In this document: positions 1 through 5,969 of the stretch, one piece after another
How positions within the stretch are numbered: the stretch's first letter is position 1
How the letters are laid out: each line of letters opens with the position of its first letter
Assembly: GCF_005406205.1 (NCBI RefSeq)
Contig: NZ_NXLZ01000015.1
Location: 1-38,116, forward strand
From: Campylobacter estrildidarum
GTDB lineage: Bacteria > Campylobacterota > Campylobacteria > Campylobacterales > Campylobacteraceae
Length of the DNA: 38,116 bases
Direction of reading: 5' to 3'
Position numbers and translations under genes: made by a program
The notes under the pieces: model-generated
Seen by the model: the letters and a program-made list of their open reading frames with translations, nothing else
Databases searched by the model: none
Told to the model about the DNA's origin: nothing

Positions 1-82
1 TCCATCGCAAGATATTATCGGCTCTTCTTCGCTCTCCTTGCTGTAGCTGATTGAGTGCATTGATGTGCAAAAGCATTTGAGT
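1..82. repeat. Terminal redundancy, left copy (circular plasmid)
   Basis: These 82 bases recur exactly at 38035-38116, the end of the window. Two coding frames read without interruption across the join. The simplest reading is a circular molecule of 38,034 bp with the opening repeated by assembly, not a biological direct repeat. Confidence 0.95.
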
Positions 83-228
83 TCGTTTTGTGTTAAAAAC
101 CATAGGCTGTTTGGACAATACTCGCATAGAGTTTCTTTCTTGGGCAACTTCTCTTCGGATAATTGATTTATTACCGAGCTCTTGTAAGACTCTCTGTCTA
201 TATTGTTTTGTATAATCTCTCTCATCAT
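1..228 (-). CDS. Small Cys-rich conjugation-locus protein nested in relaxase tail (crosses join)
   Basis: An ATG at 228-226, or the second ATG at 225-223, opens a frame +1 to the relaxase. It runs through the join to TAA at 37992-37990, giving 90 or 89 residues. AAGGAG lies 3 nt before the first ATG and 6 nt before the second, so the second is the better start. The product has a CEYCPNSLWF motif, then KCFCTSMH about 15 residues later, and SCDG near the C-terminus. This spacing looks like a metal-binding or disulfide fold. It resembles small proteins I associate with conjugation loci, carrying a pattern like CxxCPxSxW...CxC..MH...CDG, but I cannot name the family. Third-position GC is unusually high here, as expected where two frames are both constrained. 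Confidence 0.7.
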   Translation of the reverse strand, partial: MMREIIQNNIDRESYKSSVINQLSEEKLPKKETLCEYCPNSLWFLTQNELKCFCTSMHSISYSKESEEEPIISCDG

Positions 229-1351
229 TTACTCCTTTCTTTTGTATAATCTTATATTTTTTCGTTGTTTTGGCTTTATTTATCTGTTTCAAATCTTTTT
301 CTCTGCCTATTACTGATACGTCCCAAATAGGTTTTTTAAGTATTTTAGAAACTTCTTGCCATTTATTATTTATTTTAACTTTTTTTCTGATTTCATAATC
401 TTCTTGTCCTACTATTTTAAATCTTGCATATTCACCCCTTAAAACTTTATTTTCTTTTATAACCCTTTCTAAATCTTGCCCCCAAATTGTAGTTATTCCT
501 TTTTTGGTTTTATAACTTACATAATAACTTTTTTTAGCATTTTTATCTGTGCTAAATTGATAATTCGCTTCTCCAAAATCCATAATCTGATAGTAATGCA
601 TTTTTATTTTTGAAGTTTGATTAAGTTTATTATTTGTATTTAATTTGACTGAAAATTCTTGATTTATTTCTACTTCTCTTTGCTTTTTGCTTGTAGCTTT
701 TGCTTCAACTCCTAACTCATTTAATGCTTTTGCAAATTCTGATCTTAAATTTGCCAAATCTGCTTTTTTTGGATTAATTCTTTTACCATTTTTATCTGCG
801 ACTTTCAAACAAATATGACAATGTGGATTATCTGTATCTCCGTGAAAAGCAAGGACAAAAAAATTATTTGGATACGATTTTTTTAAAGCAATAATTGCAG
901 CTTGTTGTAATTTTTCTTTCGGTGTTGTAGAATGTTCTTTCATAGAAAAAACCATATTAATAGTATGTCTTTTTTCTTTAGCACCTTCTTTATATAATGG
1001 AATAGGAGCTCCTTCATTTTTAAAAATTCTTTTGACTTCTAAAATCTCATCTTTACCTATATATTTATCAAAATCACTGGTTATTAATTCTACATTTCCA
1101 TCACGAGAAATATAATCGAGATGTTTTGAAAGTGCTTGAGAGTTTTTAGAACCTGAAGTAATTTTTACAACAACTTCTGTATTTTTTCTAAACATATTTT
1201 TACTAACAAGCTTACCTGTTTTTACATCTTTAGTATATTTATTTTTATTTTTATTGATATAATTTAGTGGTAATTTTGAAGCATTTTCTATTTTAGTAAA
1301 AACTTTTTTAGCAATTATTTCGTCATCAAATATTTTAACACTACGCGACAT
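1..1351 (-). CDS. MOBP-type relaxase (VirD2/TraI-like), continues across the circle join
   Basis: The frame starts at ATG 1351-1349, is open to base 1, and continues at 38034 to a TAA at 37997-37999, giving 462 residues. The N-terminal half is a relaxase nicking domain. Y80 in LDYISRDG is the likely catalytic tyrosine, followed by VFSMKEH near residues 144-150 and the metal-binding motif H170-x-D-x-D-N-P-H177-x-H179. The family cuts one oriT strand, stays bound to its 5' end and pilots it into the T4SS. The ATG shares its A with the stop codon of the upstream accessory gene (TAATG), so the two are translationally coupled. The oriT lies just upstream of that gene. The last 70 or so residues are basic and Gln/Arg-rich and overlap a second gene in another frame. 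The family assignment is firm; the exact MOBP subclass is not. Confidence 0.93.
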   Translation of the reverse strand, partial: MSRSVKIFDDEIIAKKVFTKIENASKLPLNYINKNKNKYTKDVKTGKLVSKNMFRKNTEVVVKITSGSKNSQALSKHLDYISRDGNVELITSDFDKYIGKDEILEVKRIFKNEGAPIPLYKEGAKEKRHTINMVFSMKEHSTTPKEKLQQAAIIALKKSYPNNFFVLAFHGDTDNPHCHICLKVADKNGKRINPKKADLANLRSEFAKALNELGVEAKATSKKQREVEINQEFSVKLNTNNKLNQTSKIKMHYYQIMDFGEANYQFSTDKNAKKSYYVSYKTKKGITTIWGQDLERVIKENKVLRGEYARFKIVGQEDYEIRKKVKINNKWQEVSKILKKPIWDVSVIGREKDLKQINKAKTTKKYKIIQKKGVNDERDYTKQYRQRVLQELGNKSIIRREVAQERNSMRVLSKQPMVFNTKRTQMLLHINALNQLQQGERRRADNILRW

Positions 1352-1902
1352 TAAATTCTTTCATTATTTTTTTCTATTATTATCCCAAGTTTATTAGACA
1401 ATATATCAATTTTATCTCTAATATTATCGATTGATTTTTTTAAATTATTATCATTTATTTTTACAGAATTTCCACTTCTAAGAATTTTTAATAATTGATA
1501 TATATTTTTACCTATTGTGTTAATTTCTGTTCTTGTTTTTATAAACTCATCTATTTCTATATTAGTAAAAAGTTTTTCATTTTTTATGGAGTTTAATAAC
1601 AAAAATTTAGCTTGTTTAGTAATACTTGAAAATCCTGTTTTTTTAGAAATTTCTTTTAAAATATTTACTTCATTTTCTGTAAGTTTTAATTTAATTATTT
1701 TATTTTCATCGCTTGTATAAAATTTATTTTTAGATATTTCATCATTAATTTTATTTTTTTCATCTGTATCACAAGAATTAAATTTTTTTAATAAAATAGA
1801 TATTATTCTACTATATGGTGCATTTGTTTTTGATTTTATATATTCTAAAATTGTTTTATCATCTTTACTAACTTTTATGACACAATTATTGTTTTTATTC
1901 AT
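1351..1902 (-). CDS. MobC/TraJ-like relaxosome accessory protein
   Basis: 183 residues. AAGGA lies 7 nt before the ATG at 1902. The protein is Lys/Asn/Ile-rich. Its middle reads like a ribbon-helix-helix or MobC-type segment (LKLTENEVNILKEISKKTG, then a helix with KFLLLNS). It ends with a helical IGKNIYQLLKILRSG...IDNIRDKIDILSNKLG region typical of MobC C-termini. Such proteins bind oriT and help the relaxase open the nic region. The gene sits between oriT and the relaxase and its TAA overlaps the relaxase ATG by one base, which supports the role. There is no enzymatic motif. The assignment rests on position plus weak sequence character. Confidence 0.75.
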   Translation of the reverse strand: MNKNNNCVIKVSKDDKTILEYIKSKTNAPYSRIISILLKKFNSCDTDEKNKINDEISKNKFYTSDENKIIKLKLTENEVNILKEISKKTGFSSITKQAKFLLLNSIKNEKLFTNIEIDEFIKTRTEINTIGKNIYQLLKILRSGNSVKINDNNLKKSIDNIRDKIDILSNKLGIIIEKNNERI

Positions 1903-1934
1903 TCACAATTCCTTAGTGAGCCTCGCAGAGTTTC

Positions 1935-1987
1935 GCCTTTTATTTTTTTAAAAAGGTAACTTTTTAGGAAATAAAAGGCTATCCTGT
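1935..1987 (+). other. oriT: Origin of transfer: hairpin plus ATCCTG nic site
   Basis: An inverted repeat GCCTTTTATTT (1935-1945) / AAATAAAAGGC (1969-1979) encloses a second stem TAAAAAG (1949-1955) / CTTTTTA (1960-1966) with a GTAA loop. The outer arm abuts TATCCTG at 1980-1986. In RP4-type oriTs an inverted repeat also lies directly 5' of the nicked strand's ATCCTG, with nic after the G, here between 1986 and 1987. The relaxase operon reads away from it on one side and a short basic protein on the other, as in IncP plasmids. The nic position is inferred by analogy. Confidence 0.82.
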
Positions 1988-2093
1988 AATTATTAAATTA
2001 TTTAAATTGATTGGTATTCTACACTATTAAACTTTATAAAATATTAATATTATTTTGTAATAATAACATTTACAAAAATTATAAGGAGTTATT
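1988..2093 (+). promoter_or_regulatory. Divergent intergenic region: promoter of the 2094-4306 unit
   Basis: About 105 AT-only bases follow nic. A TATAAAAT-like box near 2035-2043 and TAATATTATTTTGTAATAA further on are plausible plus-strand promoter elements. AAGGAG at 2082-2087 serves the first gene. No precise start can be assigned by eye. Confidence 0.4.
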
Positions 2094-2375
2094 ATGCTTA
2101 AAGAAAGCAAGTTAATAATAGAATTAAAGCGTGAGTATGATGAAAAATTAAAAAAATTACGCCAAAAAGAAAAAGAAAGTAAAGAGCGTATATATAAAAA
2201 ACTTTCATCGGCATTGTTAAAAGACTTTGAAGAGAATAAAGATTTTAAAATTGAATTTAATTTATTGATAAAAAAATTTAATTGTAAAAATACTGAAAAA
2301 ATTTTAGAAATAATAAATAACTTATATGATTTTAATCATAAAAATAATAAAATAAAAACTGCAAAAAAACAATAA
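2094..2375 (+). CDS. Small basic coiled-coil protein, unknown
   Basis: 93 residues, preceded by TAAGGAGTT. The N-terminal half is one charged helix (LIIELKREYDEKLKKLRQKEKESKERIYKKL) that should form a coiled coil. The C-terminus is Lys/Asn-rich. I recognise no domain. It is divergent from the MobC-relaxase operon across oriT, the place occupied by the oriT-binding TraK in IncP plasmids, so an oriT-binding or transfer-accessory role is a positional guess. It leads a unit with the next two genes (28-bp and 52-bp gaps). Confidence 0.7.
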   Translation: MLKESKLIIELKREYDEKLKKLRQKEKESKERIYKKLSSALLKDFEENKDFKIEFNLLIKKFNCKNTEKILEIINNLYDFNHKNNKIKTAKKQ

Positions 2376-2403
2376 AACAAAAAAATATTATAAGGGAATA
2401 AAA

Positions 2404-3024
2404 ATGGAAAAAAATTATAAAATAAAAGTAACAGATGTAAGCGAACTTAATGAGCATTACAAAGAAGCTATACAAGAAGGAACTTACGAGGGAGAAGATG
2501 TAAATAAGTTTTTTGATACTATAAAAACTTTTGATGTTGCAGAAAGCTTATTGAAAAAAGATTTTTCAAATCAATATATTAAATTTGATATTATTACTGA
2601 TAAAGAAAAAATACCATTAAATATAAGACTTGGAGATAAAAATTTTCAAAAAGGTATTGAACATTTAATTAATATTGGTAGCTCTAAATTAGTTAAAGAA
2701 AATATAAATCCAGAAGTAAAAAAAGATCTTAATAATCGACTTGGTATTTATAAGCCAAAAATATATGATGAAATGTTAGATGGAACTTTTAAAGCAATAA
2801 AAAATTTATCAGAAGTAGCAAATAAAGATGTAGGATTAATGATATTAGAATTTGCAAATTCTTACTCAGAAACTAGAGAAAAATTTGAAAAAAAACAAAT
2901 TAATAAAATTGGCAAAAAATCATTTTTTAAAGAAAAAATGAATGAGTTTTTCAAAAAAAAACTAAATAAAATTTTGCCAGATAGAGAAATTAGCAATGAA
3001 AAAACATACTCACGATCAAGGTAA
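2404..3024 (+). CDS. Hypothetical protein, basic C-terminal tail
   Basis: 206 residues with AAGGGA 6 nt before the ATG. No signal peptide or membrane segment. The first 130 residues look like a mixed alpha/beta globular domain. The last 50 are very Lys/Phe-rich and end in a polar RSR tail. It lies between a coiled-coil gene and the primase gene in one transcription unit, so a DNA-processing or transfer-accessory role is possible. I do not recognise the family. Confidence 0.65.
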   Translation: MEKNYKIKVTDVSELNEHYKEAIQEGTYEGEDVNKFFDTIKTFDVAESLLKKDFSNQYIKFDIITDKEKIPLNIRLGDKNFQKGIEHLINIGSSKLVKENINPEVKKDLNNRLGIYKPKIYDEMLDGTFKAIKNLSEVANKDVGLMILEFANSYSETREKFEKKQINKIGKKSFFKEKMNEFFKKKLNKILPDREISNEKTYSRSR

Positions 3025-3076
3025 AAAATGAATTTTGATAATTTACTTTCTAAAACAAGACTAAAAAGGATACACA

Positions 3077-4306
3077 ATGCCACAAAAAAGAATTTATCTT
3101 TATGTCCCATTTAAAGATAAAGAAAAAGTAAAATCATTAGGTGCGATGTGGGATGAAAAAGAAAAAAAATGGTTTGCTCCAAAAAGCTTAGATAAGAATA
3201 TTTTTTCACAATGGCTTTATCCACACCAAAAAAAAGAATTTTTATTTGATGAAGGTGAGATTTTAACTACTTTTAAATCTGCTTTAGAAAATCAAGGTTT
3301 AATTATTGATGGCTTGCCTGTTATGGATGGTAAGATCCATAGAGTAAAAACCACAACAGATAGGGGTAGAGAAATGAGTGGGGCATATAGTGGATTTTTG
3401 GATGAATATCCTGCTGGTTTTATTCAAAATTTTAAAACAGGTATTAAAGAAAATTGGAAAATGCCTTTAGAGAATATAAGACAAAACATTGTAAGTTATC
3501 AAGCACCTAGCCCAAAAAACTTCAATAATTCTATAAGCAATAATACTAAACAAGATATTTTAGAACTTCAGAAAAAAACAGCATTAAAAATTGAAGAAGA
3601 ATACAATCAAGCCAATTGGGCTCATTCAAATCATCCTTATTTAAAGAAAAAAGGTTTTGAAGAAAATTTTTATCTTAAGCAAGACAGCAGGGGGTCTTTA
3701 CTCATTCCTTTAAAAGATGAAAATGGCAAGTTATGGTCTGTGCAAAGAATATTCCCAAATGGCGACAAGATTATTGGCATTATTAAAACCAAAGAAGAGA
3801 AAGAACAAGGTATCGAATATTCTGCAAAAAAAACTGGTTGTTTTCATATAATAGGTGCAAAAAGTTTAGAACATTGTAAAGAATTTATCATAGCAGAAGG
3901 TTTTGCCACTGCAGCAACCATACACAAAGCACTCAATAAACCTGTAATAATGGGTATAGATGCTGGAAATCTGCCGAAAATAGTTGAAATTTTAAAAGAC
4001 AAATTTCAAAACATTCCTATTACTTTAATAGCTGATAATGATAAAAAAAGAGAATTAAAAGGATTATCAAACGTTGGTGTAGAAACTGTTAAAGACATTA
4101 AACAAAAGTTTTCAGATATTAAGGTTATTATTCCAAAAATTAGCGATCAAGAAGCAGAACAAGGAATAAGTGATTTTAATGATATTTTTTTAAATAAAGG
4201 GCTTAATGAAGTTAAAAAACAACTAAACTCTATTGATTTTCAAAACAAACTTAACACCTTTAAAAATCCTATAAAAACAATATCTGAAAAAGAAATAATA
4301 AGATAG
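3077..4306 (+). CDS. TraC-type DNA primase with DUF5710 and Toprim domains
   Basis: 409 residues, AAGGAT before the ATG. Residues 5-50 (YLYVPFKDKEKVKSLGAMWD, KKWFAP) match the small DUF5710 domain often found at the N-terminus of plasmid primases. The middle carries the GLIIDGLPVMDGKIHRV and SGFLDEYPAGFI motifs of the TraC/zinc-less primase group. The C-terminal Toprim fold has its catalytic Glu in IIAEGFATA near residue 274 and its Asp pair in LIADNDK near residue 318. Such enzymes lay primers on the transferred strand in the recipient and can be exported with it. The position beside oriT fits. Function is inferred from the Toprim residues and known relatives. Confidence 0.87.
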   Translation: MPQKRIYLYVPFKDKEKVKSLGAMWDEKEKKWFAPKSLDKNIFSQWLYPHQKKEFLFDEGEILTTFKSALENQGLIIDGLPVMDGKIHRVKTTTDRGREMSGAYSGFLDEYPAGFIQNFKTGIKENWKMPLENIRQNIVSYQAPSPKNFNNSISNNTKQDILELQKKTALKIEEEYNQANWAHSNHPYLKKKGFEENFYLKQDSRGSLLIPLKDENGKLWSVQRIFPNGDKIIGIIKTKEEKEQGIEYSAKKTGCFHIIGAKSLEHCKEFIIAEGFATAATIHKALNKPVIMGIDAGNLPKIVEILKDKFQNIPITLIADNDKKRELKGLSNVGVETVKDIKQKFSDIKVIIPKISDQEAEQGISDFNDIFLNKGLNEVKKQLNSIDFQNKLNTFKNPIKTISEKEIIR

Positions 4307-4432
4307 TTTCATCAAAAATAAATAATTACCTCTTGTAATTATTTGTATAAAATTATATAATTTTAGTATTTAAAATTAATATTAGTAAATATTAGTATAT
4401 AATAGTTACTATAAATATACAAAAGGAGTTTT
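4307..4432 (+). promoter_or_regulatory. eexN promoter with tandem TATTAGTA repeats
   Basis: TATTAGTA occurs twice in tandem (within 4378-4398) just before TATAAT at 4397-4402. The 19 bases at 4386-4404 are identical to 30777-30795 upstream of parA, which suggests a shared promoter or operator. AAAAGGAG at 4421-4428 is the eexN ribosome site. Confidence 0.55.
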
Positions 4433-4708
4433 ATGAAAAATTTAATTAAACTAGGTTTATTGAGTGTAGTTACTGCTGGTGTTTTTTCTGCTTGTTCTTC
4501 AGAACCAAAAAGTGTAGAATATTATAAAGATCCAAAGAATGCCCAAGAATTAGAAGAAAAGGTTAAAGAGTGTAAAAAAGATCCTGAGTCTGAATTAAAA
4601 GATAAAGAATGTTTTAATGCTTATAAAGCACAATATTCTAAATCACTTGAAAAACTTCAAAATACAAAAATCACTGACGAAGAAGTAAAAAAATTTTTCA
4701 ATCGATGA
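4433..4708 (+). CDS. eexN: EexN family entry-exclusion lipoprotein
   Basis: 91 residues. MKNLIKLGLLSVVTAGVFSAC is a lipoprotein signal with the lipobox FSAC and cleavage before C21. The mature part has the EexN pattern: an SVEYYKDPKNAQELEEKVKEC block, then DKECFNAYKAQ, with two further cysteines. EexN proteins sit in the envelope of the recipient and block entry by a second related plasmid. The last 20 residues (YSKSLEKLQNTKITDEEV) are almost identical to the C-terminus of this plasmid's VirB5, and 35 bases are identical at DNA level (4653-4687 and 14796-14830). The gene has its own promoter and terminator. Confidence 0.88.
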   Translation: MKNLIKLGLLSVVTAGVFSACSSEPKSVEYYKDPKNAQELEEKVKECKKDPESELKDKECFNAYKAQYSKSLEKLQNTKITDEEVKKFFNR

Positions 4709-4747
4709 TAAAAATTTAGAACTTTTCAATTTATCTTTAATTAGAAC

Positions 4748-4777
4748 AAGGAATATTCAACTTAATCAATATTCCTT
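4748..4777. terminator. Bidirectional terminator between convergent genes
   Basis: A perfect 10-bp inverted repeat (AAGGAATATT / AATATTCCTT) has a 10-nt loop and is followed by seven T residues after ACTAC. It lies after eexN and overlaps the 3' end of the convergent minus-strand gene. Confidence 0.75.
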
Positions 4778-5037
4778 ACTACTTTTTTTAAAATCTCTTT
4801 ACGCTTTCTTATTCCCTTAAGAGTATCAAATAAACCTATTATCCCTATAATAAAAAAAATAAACATCAAAAAATAATCTCGAAAGAAAACTAGAATTTCA
4901 TTATAAACAAAAAATTCAAAAACAAGAGTTAAGAAACTTATAAAACTTAAAATTGCTACAATTGCTAAATCAAAATATAACCTTTCTAGCTTATCAAGCT
5001 TAGAATAATTTAAATATTCAATAACCTTATATTTCAT
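4762..5037 (-). CDS. Small inner-membrane protein, two TM segments, unknown
   Basis: 91 residues. Two hydrophobic stretches (about residues 24-45 and 53-70) are flanked by a basic tail (GIRKRKEILKKVV), so the C-terminus is probably cytoplasmic. No strong Shine-Dalgarno sequence is visible; GAGACA precedes the ATG. It is the only minus-strand gene between eexN and oriV, and its product could be a second exclusion or membrane-stability factor, but nothing in the sequence shows this. Confidence 0.55.
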   Translation of the reverse strand: MKYKVIEYLNYSKLDKLERLYFDLAIVAILSFISFLTLVFEFFVYNEILVFFRDYFLMFIFFIIGIIGLFDTLKGIRKRKEILKKVVRNID

Positions 5038-5245
5038 TGTCTCTTTTTTTCTACAATCAAAATCTTTATATCATATTAATTATATTATATTATTATAAAA
5101 AATCTATTTAAATTTCTAAATAGCAACCTCTCTTTTGGTGTTATTCAAAATCACAAAATGGTGATTTTAAGTAAAAGTTCAAAAATTTTAATTTTTGATT
5201 TACCTTATTTTAATATTATAAATTTAGTAAATTTAAGAATTTAGG
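5038..5245. other. AT-rich part of oriV with two hairpins
   Basis: There is no gene here. Two perfect inverted repeats are present: AAAATCAC (5147-5154) / GTGATTTT (5161-5168), and TCAAAAA (5179-5185) / TTTTTGA (5192-5198). A nearly pure A/T stretch at 5199-5240 follows and would suit a DNA-unwinding element next to the iterons. Function is inferred from position. Confidence 0.5.
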
Positions 5246-5536
5246 AACCCTTACATTTAAGTCAATTAATCTTTTAAAGTCCCTATTTTCCATATATTAT
5301 TTTCGTAAAAATGTCAAAAACCCTTACATTTAAGTCAAAAACCCTTACATTTAAGTCAATTTTATTTATAAATAATGAAAGTGTTTAACGATTTTTATTG
5401 ACTTTAATGTAATAAACCCTTACATTTAAGTCAATTTTATTTATAAATAATGAAAATTTAGTGTATATTGACATAGGTGTAATAGTTTGGTATAATTTAT
5501 TTTGAATTTTAAAAGATTTGTTACATTTAAGTCAAT
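5246..5536 (+). repeat. oriV: Iterons of the replication origin
   Basis: The sequence AACCCTTACATTTAAGTCAA occurs at 5246, 5319, 5340 and 5415. A core copy TTACATTTAAGTCAATTA lies at 5521-5538. The copies at 5319 and 5340 are 21 bp apart, two helical turns. An inverted copy with one mismatch lies at 5397-5412, and a degenerate inverted copy at 5467-5482 overlaps the -35 box of the next promoter. Iterons of this length upstream of a rep gene are the standard binding sites of a theta-type Rep protein. Confidence 0.9.
5468..5496 (+). promoter_or_regulatory. Sigma-70 promoter of hicB-hicA-rep, overlapped by iteron copies
   Basis: TTGACA (5468-5473) and TATAAT (5491-5496) are separated by 17 bp, with an extended -10 TGG directly upstream. 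This is a full-consensus promoter. A degenerate inverted iteron covers the -35 box, and a direct iteron core lies about 20 bp downstream of the expected start. Rep bound to these sites should repress its own operon. Confidence 0.85.
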
Positions 5537-5552
5537 TACAGCAAGGAATCAA

Positions 5553-5771
5553 ATGTTATTAAATATTATTATTGAAAAAGATCAAGATGGATATTTTGCA
5601 CGTATTCTAGAACTTGAAGGTTGTGTTTCACAGGGTAATACTTATGAAGAGGCTTTGAGAAATATAAAAGAAGCTGGAGAGCTTTATTTAGAAAGCCTTA
5701 AAAATGAAGAAAAAAGAATTATTGAAAGTAAGATAACTTCAATTATTCCAATGGTTTTAGCAAATGCCTGA
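5553..5771 (+). CDS. hicB: HicB-type antitoxin
   Basis: 72 residues from the ATG at 5553, which has AAGGAATCAA before it. An upstream in-frame ATG at 5502 lies at the expected transcription start and would translate the iteron, so I reject it. The protein is the HicB partial RNase H fold: LLNIIIEKDQDGYFARILELEGCVSQG, then YEEALRNIKEAGELYL. HicB binds and neutralises HicA. Its last bases overlap the hicA ATG by 8 nt. Here the antitoxin gene comes first, the reverse of the commoner hicA-hicB order. It has no obvious C-terminal DNA-binding domain, so repression of the operon may be left to Rep. Confidence 0.88.
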   Translation: MLLNIIIEKDQDGYFARILELEGCVSQGNTYEEALRNIKEAGELYLESLKNEEKRIIESKITSIIPMVLANA

Positions 5772-5967
5772 ATTGCCAAGAATGACTGCAAAAGAAGCAG
5801 AAAAGCTTTTATTGCAAAATAATTTTTTTATCGATAGACAAAAAGGTAGTCATAGAATTTATAAAAAAGGACTTTATAGAATGGTTATTCCTCATCATAG
5901 TGGGGAAATCTTGCATCCTAAAATCATAAAACAACTCTTTGAAATTATTGAAGTAGCAAAGGATTAA
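5764..5967 (+). CDS. hicA: HicA-type mRNA interferase toxin
   Basis: 67 residues, a dsRBD-like HicA fold. The catalytic His region is GSHRIYKK at residues 29-36, followed by the conserved IPHHSGEILHPKIIKQL. HicA cleaves mRNA when HicB is lost, which would penalise plasmid-free cells. The gene overlaps hicB and ends 2 bp before the rep ATG, and its last codons contain the AAGGAT used as the rep ribosome site, so toxin and initiator translation are linked. Confidence 0.9.
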   Translation: MPELPRMTAKEAEKLLLQNNFFIDRQKGSHRIYKKGLYRMVIPHHSGEILHPKIIKQLFEIIEVAKD

Positions 5968-5969
5968 AA

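Noticed and set aside
3028-3117. 29-codon ORF between the 2404 and 3077 genes
   Set aside because: No ribosome site worth the name; it overlaps the primase start and looks like chance.
5246-5538. Could the repeats be a CRISPR array?
   Set aside because: The 20-bp units have irregular spacing (21-75 bp), inverted copies and no cas genes; the location before rep fits iterons.
5502-5552. Longer HicB with 17 extra N-terminal residues
   Set aside because: The upstream ATG lies at the expected transcription start and translates the iteron; the ATG at 5553 has a good ribosome site and matches the family length.
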